DNA of 64,000 nucleotides from UBA2377 sp964429385 (lineage in GTDB: Bacteria > Verrucomicrobiota > Verrucomicrobiia > Opitutales > Opitutaceae): the NCBI GenBank assembly GCA_964429385.1, contig CAYSBR010000011.1, positions 1 to 64,000 on the forward strand, in the 5' to 3' direction. Within the stretch, counting starts at the first letter, position 1, and each line of letters opens with the position of its first letter. Below, piece after piece: positions 55,722-63,239 of this stretch. A program made the translations under genes and the position numbers. The notes beneath the pieces are model-generated. The model had not been told where the DNA came from. It did not search any database and worked only from the letters and a program-made list of their open reading frames with translations.

Positions 55722-56546
55722 TCAAATCACATCCGCAAACTGCTTTTCGGTGCGGCGGAAGAACCAGAGGCCGCTGCCGGTGACGAGGACGATCACGAGG
55801 AGGGAGATGCTGAGGCTCCAGGTTGAAAAGGCGTGCTGGCCGCCGAGGAGGCACCAGCGAAAGCCGTCAATGATACCGGTGAGGGGGTTGAGTGCGAGGA
55901 GGTCGCGCCAGTTGGGGAAGAAGTCGGTGCGGTAACCGACGGGGGAGACAAAGATGCCCACCTGCAGGAGGAAGGGCACGATGAAGCGGAAGTCGCGATA
56001 CTTCACAGTCAGCGCGGTGAACCAGAGGCCCAGGCCGAAGGCAGTGGCGAGAGTCAGCAGCACGAAGACGGGCAGCACCAGCCAGTGCCAGGTGGGCCAG
56101 TGGCCGAACCAGAGCGCCACGGCGAGGAACAGGCCGAGCACCACGGCAAAATCAATGAGCGCCACGCCAAGCGCGGAGAGCGGCACGATGAGGCGGGGAA
56201 AGTAAACCTTGGAGATGAGGTTTGCATTGCTGACGAGGCTGCCGCTGGAGCCGGAGAGCGCGGCGGAGAACAGTTGCCAGGCCATCAGGCCCGACAGCAC
56301 AAGCACGGGATAGGGCACGCCGCCGTCGGGCATGCCGGCCAGCCGCCCGAAGAGAAAGACGAAGATGGCCGTGGTGACAGCGGGCTGGATCAGCGCCCAG
56401 GCGATGCCGAGGACCGCCTGCTTGTAGCGCACCTTGACGTCGCGCCAGGCGAGAAAGCCGAGCAGTTCGCGGTAGCGCCAGAGGTCACGCCAATAGTGCC
56501 GCTCGGCGCGGCCGGCCTCAATAGTGAGTTCAGTGGGAGCGGACAT
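55722..56546 (-). CDS. wzm: Polysaccharide ABC exporter permease (Wzm)
   Basis: A 274-residue ABC-2 type membrane protein that forms the channel for the lipid-linked O-antigen with Wzt. The N-terminal amphipathic segment YRELLGFLAWRDVKVRYKQAVLGIAWALIQP is highly typical. Six hydrophobic segments follow, and FVSPVGYRTDFFPNWRDLLALNPLTGIIDGFRWCLLG matches the conserved periplasmic re-entrant region. In most loci wzm and wzt are adjacent or overlapping; here the four-helix-bundle gene intervenes. Its leader is the arm of repeat copy 7. Confidence 0.95.
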   Translation of the reverse strand: MSAPTELTIEAGRAERHYWRDLWRYRELLGFLAWRDVKVRYKQAVLGIAWALIQPAVTTAIFVFLFGRLAGMPDGGVPYPVLVLSGLMAWQLFSAALSGSSGSLVSNANLISKVYFPRLIVPLSALGVALIDFAVVLGLFLAVALWFGHWPTWHWLVLPVFVLLTLATAFGLGLWFTALTVKYRDFRFIVPFLLQVGIFVSPVGYRTDFFPNWRDLLALNPLTGIIDGFRWCLLGGQHAFSTWSLSISLLVIVLVTGSGLWFFRRTEKQFADVI

Positions 56547-56547
56547 G

Positions 56548-56798
56548 GGAGATTGGGAGCGGGGAGCTAGAGGCTAGGAGCCAGGAAGCGGGTGCGCCGT
56601 GCGCGCGAGGAAGTGGGACCAAATTCAGCGATGAAATTCTTGACCACAAAAAGGCATGAAAAAGCACTAAAAGACTGGGGAGAGGCTCCTGTTTTTTGCG
56701 CTTCTTTGTGCCTTTTGGTGGCCAAAATGATTGGGCTGGCAGTTCGGTAGTCAGTCGTCTCGTGCTTCCCGCTCTACGCTCCCGGCTCCTTACTCCAC
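56548..56798 (+). repeat. Dispersed nested-palindrome repeat, copy 7
   Basis: GGAGC words, a shortened GC block GTGCGCCGTGCGCGCGAGG, AAATTCAGCGATGAAATTC, and an inner stem CCACAAAAAGGCATGAAAAA / GTGCCTTTTGGTGGCC. GACTGGGGAGAGGCTCCTG fills the loop, as in copy 8. On the right are GGCTGGCAGTTCGGTAGTCA and GCTCC words. The right arm overlaps the last 25 bases of the neighbouring glycosyltransferase gene and encodes its C-terminal SKEPGA. Confidence 0.92.
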
Positions 56799-57847
56799 GC
56801 TTCGTGCAGGCGCTGGCGGAAGGCGTCGGGGGAGAAGCGTGCCGCGTGTGCGCGGATGGCGTGGTGATCCCAGTTCTGAGTGAGGGCATCGGCCAGCGTG
56901 GAGGCGAGGGCGGGCAGGTTGCGGGGCGGAACCCGCAGGCCGCAGCCAGACGGAACGACTTCGGGCAGGGCGGTGGCGTCGGCGACGACGCAGGGTTTGC
57001 CGAAGGCCATGGCCTCAATGCAGGCAATGCCGAAGCCTTCGCCCGTGCTGGGGAGCGCGAAAATCCGGCAGGCCGCGAGTTCGTCACGCAGGGCATCGTC
57101 GGAGATTTTGCCCGTAAAAACGACGGCGCCGGACTCATTGACCTGATCGGCGAGGGCGCGCAGGCGGGGGGCATCGTCGCCGTCGCCGACGATGCGCAGG
57201 GTCGCGCCGGGGATGCGGGCACGTACGGAGGGCAGGGCCTCAATCAACGAGTCGATACCTTTATAGTCATCGCTCTTGGACAGACGGGAAACGGTCAGGA
57301 TGACGGGGGGGCGCGGTGGGTCGTCGAAGCGCCGGGGATCTTCGAGGAGATGGGGTTCCGTCGCATTGGGCAGGACGATGAAACGCGAGGGGTCGAGCGC
57401 TCCATCATTGGCGAGCAGTTTGTTTCTGGTGTAGTCGCTTACACAAAGAACGCGTTCGGCGGCGCGGAGCGCGCGGCGGCGGAGACCCCGGAGCGCGGGC
57501 CAGACTTCGATCCCGTGGGCGACCAACCAGAAACGGGTCTTTGGGGAGGTGGTGGCGGCGGCCCACGCAAGCGGCGCGAGGTGCAGGTGTCCGCAAAGGA
57601 TGCGGTCGGCCCGGCGGCCTTCGAAAAACACGCGGGCAGCGAAGGCGGGGCGACGGCCGCGACCGACGAGGACGCGGCTTGCGCCGAGCCGCCGGAGGGG
57701 GGCGGGATCCGTATCGAGCAGGGCGGCGATGGCGACGGGGGACTCCGGCGCGGTGATTTCGACAAGCGAGTGCGTGTAGAGACGCATGAGCCGCTCAATG
57801 CCGCCGTTGTGCGCGTAGAGGGCTGGGGTGAGGACGAGGGTCTTCAC
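56774..57847 (-). CDS. GT4 glycosyltransferase
   Basis: A 357-residue GT-B enzyme starting at a GTG that overlaps the asnB stop (GTGA), giving MKTLVLTPALYAHNGGIERLMRLYTHSL with the GGIER loop. VLCVSDYTRNKLLA, VILTVSRLSKSDDYKGIDSLIEAL and LPSTGEGFGIACIEAMAFGKPCVVADATALPEVV (E-x7-E) follow. The longer open frame upstream lies inside asnB and is not used. The last residues (WSKEPGA) are encoded by the GCTCC arm of repeat copy 7. Confidence 0.92.
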   Translation of the reverse strand: MKTLVLTPALYAHNGGIERLMRLYTHSLVEITAPESPVAIAALLDTDPAPLRRLGASRVLVGRGRRPAFAARVFFEGRRADRILCGHLHLAPLAWAAATTSPKTRFWLVAHGIEVWPALRGLRRRALRAAERVLCVSDYTRNKLLANDGALDPSRFIVLPNATEPHLLEDPRRFDDPPRPPVILTVSRLSKSDDYKGIDSLIEALPSVRARIPGATLRIVGDGDDAPRLRALADQVNESGAVVFTGKISDDALRDELAACRIFALPSTGEGFGIACIEAMAFGKPCVVADATALPEVVPSGCGLRVPPRNLPALASTLADALTQNWDHHAIRAHAARFSPDAFRQRLHEAWSKEPGA

Positions 57848-59700
57848 TTCAGAAAATGGATGAGCACGGCCACGCTCCAGACGCGGGACCAGGCGACGTC
57901 TTCGTGGCCGTCGCGAAATCGCGTCCACATCCGGGTGGCGGCAGCGGGGTTGAGCAGATCCTGACGACGGAGTGATTCCGGGGAAAAGAGTGTTTCCAGA
58001 AACGGACGGAGCTGGCCACGCATCCAGCGGGGGAAAGGGGGGGTGAAGCCGCGTTTTGGACGTTTGAGCAGGGCGGAGGGGATCCGGTCGTGAGTCGCCC
58101 GTTTTAACGCGCCCTTCGGCGTCAGCGGGTCGAAGCGGAAGCGCGCGGGTTGGTTCCGTAGCCAATGAACGAGCGGGGCATCCACAAAAGGCACGCGCAA
58201 TTCGAGCGAATGCGCCATGCTCATGGCGTCGCTGTCGTGCAAAAGCACATCGGTCATATATCCCCGGATTTCCGCGTCGGAGACGGCGCCGAGGGTTTCC
58301 TGTTCGGCGGATTCTTGCGCCAGTCGTTCCGACGCCGGGTGGGGCGTGCGCAGGCCGGGACCGAGCAGGTCGCGCAAGGTCGCCTCGTCGAGCACGCGGC
58401 GTTGCTGCAAGGCGAGTGCGGTGATGCCGCCCCCCGAGGCGAGCGCGCCGGCGAGCTTGCGGGCGGTGGTTCCGCCGAGACGCAGGGGAGCGACGAGCGC
58501 ATGGCGAAGCCCCGCGGGCAGCAGGGCGAGCGCAGCATGGGGCGCTCGCAGGCGGGGGACGCGGCGAAAGGAAGGGTAGCCGCCGAACAATTCATCCGCG
58601 CCGAGGCCCGAGAGTGCGACGGTCACGCCGCCCCGGCGGGCGGCTTGGCTGGCGAGGTAGGTATTGATCCCGTCGCCGCTGGGTTGGTCGAGCGAGTCGA
58701 GAATGGTTTCGATATGGTCGGCGACCTGGCTTCCCGAAACGATTTCAGTGTGATGCGCGGTGCCAAGGTGCCGGGCGTTGTCAGCGGCTTCGGCGGCCTC
58801 GCTGTGCGCGTCGTCGTCGAAGCCGATCGTGAAGGTTTTCAGACGACCGGCTCCCGTGGTTTGCATGAACGCGGCCACGACCGCCGAGTCGAGTCCGCCC
58901 GAGAGAAACGCGCCCACGGGGACGTCGGCCAGCTGGTGAGCGCGCATCGTGTCTTCCAGCCGCGAACGGAGCTCCTCCTGAAAGGCCTCCTCGGTGGCGG
59001 CCGGGGTGACGGCCTCGCTCCACAATTCACCGAGACCGATGAGAGCGGTTTCCGGGGGGCGGGTGTCACGCCAGACGAACGTTTCGCCGGGGCGCAGCGC
59101 GCGGATTCCCTGCCACAGCGTCAATGGCGCCGGGACGGCCAGCCAGGCGAGGAATTGGGCGACCGCTTCCGGATCGGGCGAAGGAGGCACCGCGAGGGTG
59201 GTTCGCAGCGCGCGGGTTTCGGAGGCGAAGCGGAGGCCGCCGTCGGGCTCCGTGTGGAGGTAGAGGGGTTTGATGCCGAGGGGATCCCGGGCGAGCAGGA
59301 GGCTTTTCTCGTGGTTGTCCCAAAGGGCGAACGCATACATGCCGCGGAGGGCGGGGAGCACGCCGGGGCCGTGGAGGATGAGCGCGGCGAGCAGGACCTC
59401 CGTGTCGCAGGCGCTGCGGAATGTCCAACGCCCGGCCAGCCGCTCCCGCCATTCGCGATGGTTGTAGAGCGCGCCGTTGAAGACGAGCACATGACGTCCG
59501 TCGGGCGAGACCATCGGCTGGTGGCCGTTGGCCGGATCGAAAATGGCGAGGCGGCGCATGCCGAGCGTGGCTTCGCCGGCGGTGACCAAGCCTTCATCGT
59601 CGGGGCCGCGATGGACCAGCGCGGCATTCATGCGCCGGACCACGTCCTCACGAACGGAGGGCGACTCACGCGTACTGATGAATCCGGCTATGCCGCACAT
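57844..59700 (-). CDS. asnB: Asparagine synthase (glutamine-hydrolysing)
   Basis: A 618-residue two-domain amidotransferase. The glutaminase domain starts MCGIAGFIST with nucleophile Cys2. The synthetase domain has the PP-loop FLSGGLDSAVVAAFMQT near residue 265 and LSGLGADELFGGYPSF. asnB paralogues are frequent in O-antigen and exopolysaccharide loci, where they may amidate uronic acids; with ugd in the window that is plausible here but unproven. Plain asparagine synthesis is the alternative. The start codon is three bases from repeat copy 8. Confidence 0.95.
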   Translation of the reverse strand: MCGIAGFISTRESPSVREDVVRRMNAALVHRGPDDEGLVTAGEATLGMRRLAIFDPANGHQPMVSPDGRHVLVFNGALYNHREWRERLAGRWTFRSACDTEVLLAALILHGPGVLPALRGMYAFALWDNHEKSLLLARDPLGIKPLYLHTEPDGGLRFASETRALRTTLAVPPSPDPEAVAQFLAWLAVPAPLTLWQGIRALRPGETFVWRDTRPPETALIGLGELWSEAVTPAATEEAFQEELRSRLEDTMRAHQLADVPVGAFLSGGLDSAVVAAFMQTTGAGRLKTFTIGFDDDAHSEAAEAADNARHLGTAHHTEIVSGSQVADHIETILDSLDQPSGDGINTYLASQAARRGGVTVALSGLGADELFGGYPSFRRVPRLRAPHAALALLPAGLRHALVAPLRLGGTTARKLAGALASGGGITALALQQRRVLDEATLRDLLGPGLRTPHPASERLAQESAEQETLGAVSDAEIRGYMTDVLLHDSDAMSMAHSLELRVPFVDAPLVHWLRNQPARFRFDPLTPKGALKRATHDRIPSALLKRPKRGFTPPFPRWMRGQLRPFLETLFSPESLRRQDLLNPAAATRMWTRFRDGHEDVAWSRVWSVAVLIHFLK

Positions 59701-59702
59701 GG

Positions 59703-59953
59703 AAGGGGGAGGAGCAGGGAGCGGGGAAACGGGTGGGCTGTGCGCGGCAGGGTGCGACGGCCGGATTCAGCGATGAAATGCTTGGCCACAAAAAAAGTAC
59801 GAAAAGGTACCAAAAAGACTGGGGAGAGGCTCATGTTTTTGCGCTTCTTTGGGTCTTTTCGTGGTCCAAATGAGTGGGCCGGCACTCCTGTAGTCAGTTG
59901 CCCCGTGGTCCTGTTGTCCGTCGCCGGCCTTCTGCTCCTCGCTCGCGGCTCCA
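59703..59953 (+). repeat. Dispersed nested-palindrome repeat, copy 8
   Basis: A GGAGGAGCAGGGAGCGGGG arm, a shortened GC block GTGGGCTGTGCGCGGCAGGG, CGACGGCCGGATTCAGCG, and an inner stem TTGGCCACAAAAAAAGTACG / GGGTCTTTTCGTGGTCC. The loop is GACTGGGGAGAGGCTCATG, close to copy 7. The right side has GGCCGGCACTCCTGTAGTCA, GTCCTGTTGTCCG and GCTCC words. It starts three bases from the asnB ATG. Confidence 0.93.
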
Positions 59954-60098
59954 GATGGCTTCGCCCCGTCGCTTCCAGGGGAGGCAACCGAGGATGGGAT
60001 GGGCCAGGCCCATGGGATATTAAGTAGGGATTAAACCCTAAGCATGTGAACCTTGGCAGGTTCACTCGGAGTGGCAATCCCGTTGATAATGACGGGGT
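59954..60098. other. Short intergenic region with three hairpins
   Basis: No gene is visible. It contains TAGGGATTAAACCCTA at 60025-60040, a perfect eight-base hairpin GTGAACCT-TGGC-AGGTTCAC at 60046-60065, and CCCGT/ACGGG arms near 60079-60096. None has a strong T-run, so they may be weak terminators for the DJ-1 gene or structured leader elements. Confidence 0.5.
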
Positions 60099-60638
60099 TC
60101 ACGCGCAGATCGCCGTGGCAATTTCGGTGGATTTTTCCGGTGAAACGAGGTGCGCAATCAACAGGAGGCCGAAATCCAGGGCCGTGCCGGCGCCGCGGGC
60201 GGTGAGGAGATGGCCATCGGTCACGCAACGTTCATCGCCGAGGCGATTCGGGAGTTCGGCGGCGACGGAAAAATGGGCGGTGTAGCGTCGGCCCTGGAGC
60301 AGTCCGGCATCGTGGAGCACGGTGGGGGCGGCGCAAATGGCGGCGAGCCAGTCGCCGGCCGCGTGCTGGCGCAGGACAAGTTCGCGGATGCGGAGATCTT
60401 CGCGCAGGAGTTTCACGCCCGGCCCTCCGGGCAGGAACAGGCAGTCGCAGGGCTCAGCACGGACGTTGTCCAGGAGGGCGTCCGCGTGCAGGGTGAGTCC
60501 GCTGCGTCCGGTGACGGGAAGGGTGCGGCCCAAGGCGGCAAGGGTCACGTTGACGCCGGCGCGGCGGAGCAGGTCAACGGGGGTGACGGTTTCGATTTCT
60601 TCAAAACCTGCGGCAAGGGGGACAAGCACCGTGGGCAT
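60099..60638 (-). CDS. DJ-1/PfpI family protein (YajL/ThiJ-like)
   Basis: A 179-residue flavodoxin-like protein starting MPTVLVPLAAGFEEIETVTPVDLLRRAGV, the DJ-1 N-terminus with the conserved Glu in GFEEIE. The nucleophile elbow cysteine is in AAICAAPTVLHDAGLL and FLPGGPGVKLLRED precedes it. Relatives act as chaperone, deglycase-like or oxidative-stress proteins; the exact activity is debated. The gene stands alone between repeat copies 8 and 9. Confidence 0.93.
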   Translation of the reverse strand: MPTVLVPLAAGFEEIETVTPVDLLRRAGVNVTLAALGRTLPVTGRSGLTLHADALLDNVRAEPCDCLFLPGGPGVKLLREDLRIRELVLRQHAAGDWLAAICAAPTVLHDAGLLQGRRYTAHFSVAAELPNRLGDERCVTDGHLLTARGAGTALDFGLLLIAHLVSPEKSTEIATAICA

Positions 60639-60699
60639 GGGGCCATGCTGAGTGGCGAATGGCCGCGAAGGAATCCGAATCTTGGCTTTTCATGAAGTA

Positions 60700-60995
60700 T
60701 GGGAGGGGATCGGGGAGATTGGAGCAGGGAGCGTGGGGCGAGGAGGGAGGAAGCGGGTGGGCCGTGCGCTCCGCGCGCGGCAGGATGCGGCGGCCGGATT
60801 CAGCGATGAAATGCTTGGCCACAAAAAGGCACGAAAAGGCACCAAAAGCTGGGGCTTTAATGTTCCTATTTTCGCGCTTCTTTGTGCCTTTTCGTGGCCA
60901 AAATGATTGGGCGACAGTCCGTAGTGAGTTGTCTCGTAGTCTCGTGGTCCTGTCGTCCGTCGTCCCCGCTCCCACCTCCCCGCCCAACCTCCTTG
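60700..60995 (+). repeat. Dispersed nested-palindrome repeat, copy 9
   Basis: GGGAGATTGGAGCAGGGAGC arm, GTGGGCCGTGCGCTCCGCGC block, GCGGCGGCCGGATTCAGCG. The inner stem is the best conserved of all: GGCCACAAAAAGGCACGAAA / TTTGTGCCTTTTCGTGGCC. On the right are GGGCGACAGTCCGTAGTGAG, CTCGTAGTCTCGTGGTCCTG, TCGTCCGTCGTCC and CTCCC words. The GTAGTC/GTCCGT array is longest here. It shares GGGCGACAGTC with copy 10. Bases 60639-60699 before it hold nothing recognisable. Confidence 0.94.
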
Positions 60996-61029
60996 CGTTG
61001 ACGGAGTGGCTGGTGATGAAATGGGGCGC

Positions 61030-61914
61030 ATGGCATTTTTTTCCGGCAAGCAGCTTGTTGTCCTGGGGGCGGGTTATATCGGTGGGGCGGTGGCGCGGGA
61101 CGCGCGCGCGCTGGGTCTGTCTGTGGTGGCGTTGACGCGGAATCCCGACAAGGCGGCGGCCTTGCGGCGCGATGGCATCGAAACCGTCGAGGCGGATATC
61201 GCCGATACGGGCTGGCATGAGGCGATGCCGCGTGACGCTAATTTTGTGCTGAATGCGGTGAGCTCCGGGGGCGGCGGGATCGAGGGGTATCGCCACAGTT
61301 ATGTGGAGGGGATGAAGTCCGTGGCCGCCTGGGTGCGGCGGACACAGCCCAGTGCCTTGGTTTATACGAGCAGCACGTCGGTTTATCCGCAGGATGGCGG
61401 GGTCGAGGTGGATGAATCGGCGCCGACCACTCCGGCCGAGGCGCGGGCCGCCTTGCTGCTGGAGGCGGAGTCCGCCGCGCTGGCGGCGGCAGGGGATGGC
61501 ACCCGGGTGTTTGTGTTGCGGCTGGCCGGGATCTATGGCCCGGGGCGGCATCATTTACTGGATCAAATCCGCGCCGGCGAGGTGCTGGCGGGGTCAGGCG
61601 AACATCGTCTCAACCTCGCGCATCAGGAGGATATCGGCGCGGCCGTCCTCGCCTGTTTTGCGGCGCCGCCGGAGGTGCACGGGGGAGTCTTCAATGTGGT
61701 GGACGATCATCCGGTGAGGAAACGCGAACTCGCGGAATGGGTGGCCGCCCGGCTTGGGGTGACCGCGCCGCGCTTTGATCCGGCACTGCCGGGCCGACGG
61801 CGCGCGGTGACGCCGGATCGCGTGGTGTTGAACCACAAAATCAAACGCGTGCTGGGCTGGCGGCCGCGCCATCCGGATTACCGCGCGGGCTACGAAACTT
61901 TGTTGTCGCGTTAG
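61030..61914 (+). CDS. NAD(P)-dependent SDR-type epimerase/dehydratase
   Basis: A 294-residue extended short-chain dehydrogenase. The Rossmann motif is LVVLGAGYIGGAVARDA. VYTSSTSVYPQDGG provides the Ser/Tyr-type active-site region, although the usual YxxxK is not obvious: after the serine, LLLEAESAAL occupies the YxxxK position. RLAGIYGPGRHHLLDQI and NVVDDHPVRKRELAEW are typical of this group, which includes YeeZ-like sugar-nucleotide epimerase homologues. The start is ATG at 61030; 61021 is possible. Confidence 0.82.
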   Translation: MAFFSGKQLVVLGAGYIGGAVARDARALGLSVVALTRNPDKAAALRRDGIETVEADIADTGWHEAMPRDANFVLNAVSSGGGGIEGYRHSYVEGMKSVAAWVRRTQPSALVYTSSTSVYPQDGGVEVDESAPTTPAEARAALLLEAESAALAAAGDGTRVFVLRLAGIYGPGRHHLLDQIRAGEVLAGSGEHRLNLAHQEDIGAAVLACFAAPPEVHGGVFNVVDDHPVRKRELAEWVAARLGVTAPRFDPALPGRRRAVTPDRVVLNHKIKRVLGWRPRHPDYRAGYETLLSR

Positions 61915-61966
61915 GTTTCCGAGGCTCTCAACTCTGCGCTTTTAACCCTCAACCTTTTTCAAATCC

Positions 61967-62275
61967 ATGGCCGGCGTAGGCAAACTTCTCAAACAAGCCC
62001 AGAAAATGCAGCGTGGCATCGAGGCCCTTCAGGGGGAGCTCGACGCCAAGGAAATCGAGGTCACCAGCGGCGGCGGCGCCGTGAAGATCAAGATCAACGG
62101 GAACGGCAAGTTCCTCGCGCTGGAACTGGATCCGGAATTTCTCAAGGAAGACGCCAAGCTCGTCTCCGAGACGCTGCTGGCGGCGGTGCAGGATGCCGCG
62201 AAGCAATCGAAGGACTACAACGATGCCGAGATGCAGAAGGTGACCTCGGCCTTCCAGATGCCGGGAATGTTCTGA
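61967..62275 (+). CDS. YbaB/EbfC family nucleoid-associated protein
   Basis: A 102-residue DNA-binding protein with two long helices around a beta-sheet: MAGVGKLLKQAQKMQRGIEALQGELDAKEIEVTSGGGAVKIKINGNGKFLALELDPEFLKEDAKLV. It forms tweezer-like dimers in characterised homologues. Adjacency to recR is a widely conserved bacterial arrangement and supports the call. GAGAGTTG/CAACTCTC-type words flank it on both sides. Confidence 0.95.
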   Translation: MAGVGKLLKQAQKMQRGIEALQGELDAKEIEVTSGGGAVKIKINGNGKFLALELDPEFLKEDAKLVSETLLAAVQDAAKQSKDYNDAEMQKVTSAFQMPGMF

Positions 62276-62295
62276 GGCGCGCCGAAGTCGCTCCC

Positions 62296-62373
62296 GTTGA
62301 GAGTTGCAAGCCGAGGGTTGAGAGTCCGGAACACGGCATGTCCATCCCTCGGCCTTAAACTCCCGGCTCTCAA
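62296..62373. repeat. GTTGAGAG-type inverted words between ybaB and recR
   Basis: GTTGAGAG occurs at 62296 and 62317; its partner CTCTCAA is at 62367-62373. GCCGAGGG (62310-62317) pairs perfectly with CCCTCGGC (62346-62353). The 5' flank of ybaB carries the partner words CTCTCAACTCTGCGC and AACCCTCAAC (61925-61953). This is a second, unrelated word family with the same nested-arm logic. Confidence 0.6.
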
Positions 62374-62385
62374 TTTTTCCTTCCG

Positions 62386-62979
62386 ATGACTCCCGCGTTT
62401 GAGCAGCTCCAAAAGCATCTGAAGCAGTTGCCGGGTGTCGGGTATCGGTCGGCGGAACGCATGGCGCTGCATCTGCTGGTGGAAAAACCGGAGAGGTTGC
62501 CGGCGCTGGTGCAGGCGTTGGACGCCGCGGCCAGGGCGGTGCACCGTTGCACCCGCTGCGGCAATCTGGCGGAGGGCGGGTTGTGCGCCATCTGCGACGA
62601 CGGGCGGCGTGATCATGCGCAGGTGTGCGTGGTGGAGCAGGTGCCGGATCTGGTCGCGCTGGAGCGCAGCGGGGCGTATCGCGGAGGCTACCATGTGCTG
62701 CATGGCAAGCTGTCACCGATCCACGGCGTGGGGCCGGATGATCTGAATCTGGCCTCATTGCTGGCGCGGATCGAGTCGGGCGAGGTGAAGGAGCTGATTC
62801 TGGCCCTGTCCAACGATGTCGAGGGCGAGGCCACCTGCCATTATCTGAGTGAACACCTGCCTCCCGGGTCGGGTGTGAGCATCAGCCGCATCGGTTTCGG
62901 CCTGCCCAGCGGGGGCGGTGTGCTCTATGCGGATTCAGTCACGCTGAAGAGCGCGCTGGAAGGGCGGCGGAGTTATTGA
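62386..62979 (+). CDS. recR: Recombination protein RecR
   Basis: Part of RecFOR, loading RecA at gaps. A 197-residue protein with an N-terminal helix-hairpin-helix (LKQLPGVGYRSAERMALHLL), a four-cysteine zinc finger (CTRCGNLAEGGLCAIC), and a TOPRIM domain with VCVVEQVPDLVALERSGAYRGGYHVLHGKLSPIHGVGPDDL and LALSNDVEGEATCHYL. It ends with the Walker-like GFGLPSGGGVLYADSVTLKSAL. All family landmarks are intact. Confidence 0.98.
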   Translation: MTPAFEQLQKHLKQLPGVGYRSAERMALHLLVEKPERLPALVQALDAAARAVHRCTRCGNLAEGGLCAICDDGRRDHAQVCVVEQVPDLVALERSGAYRGGYHVLHGKLSPIHGVGPDDLNLASLLARIESGEVKELILALSNDVEGEATCHYLSEHLPPGSGVSISRIGFGLPSGGGVLYADSVTLKSALEGRRSY

Positions 62980-63067
62980 GTCCGCCCGGTTTTGCCCGGA
63001 CCGTGGTTTTGCCGCATTCCGGAGTTGCGGCCCGGCGTTTTTCCATTTTGCGTGGCGGCCGTTTCAC

Positions 63068-63141
63068 GCGGGCATAGTATATCGGTATTATGCGTGCTTC
63101 CCAAGCATGAGAGGAGGGTTCGATTCCCTCTGCCCGCACCA
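63068..63141 (+). tRNA. tRNA-Gly, anticodon CCC
   Basis: A complete 74-base cloverleaf. The acceptor GCGGGCA pairs with TGCCCGC, discriminator A, and CCA is encoded. The D-arm is GTAT/TTAT and somewhat weak. The anticodon arm CGTGC/GCATG holds loop TTCCCAA with anticodon CCC, reading GGG. The T-arm GAGGG/CCCTC holds TTCGATT. Its terminal CCA is also the first part of an inverted repeat that extends downstream. Confidence 0.96.
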
Positions 63142-63229
63142 GTCTTCGCTCCGCGAGCCAAAGCTGGCGACACTGGAGAGCGAGGCGAGGCTGCAGACTG
63201 CGGGACCACGGACAACAGGCGAAGACTGG
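63139..63229. repeat. Perfect 11-bp inverted repeat using the tRNA CCA end
   Basis: CCAGTCTTCGC (63139-63149), whose first three bases are the tRNA-Gly CCA, is repeated as the perfect inverse GCGAAGACTGG at 63219-63229. Between them lie TCCGCGAGCC and GGACCACGGACAAC words like those next to the four-helix-bundle gene. Confidence 0.75.
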
Positions 63230-63239
63230 CGCCGACCGA

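Noticed and set aside
29635..59700. Insertion sequences or an integrase marking the polysaccharide island
   Set aside because: No transposase, integrase or resolvase motif was found on either strand in this region.
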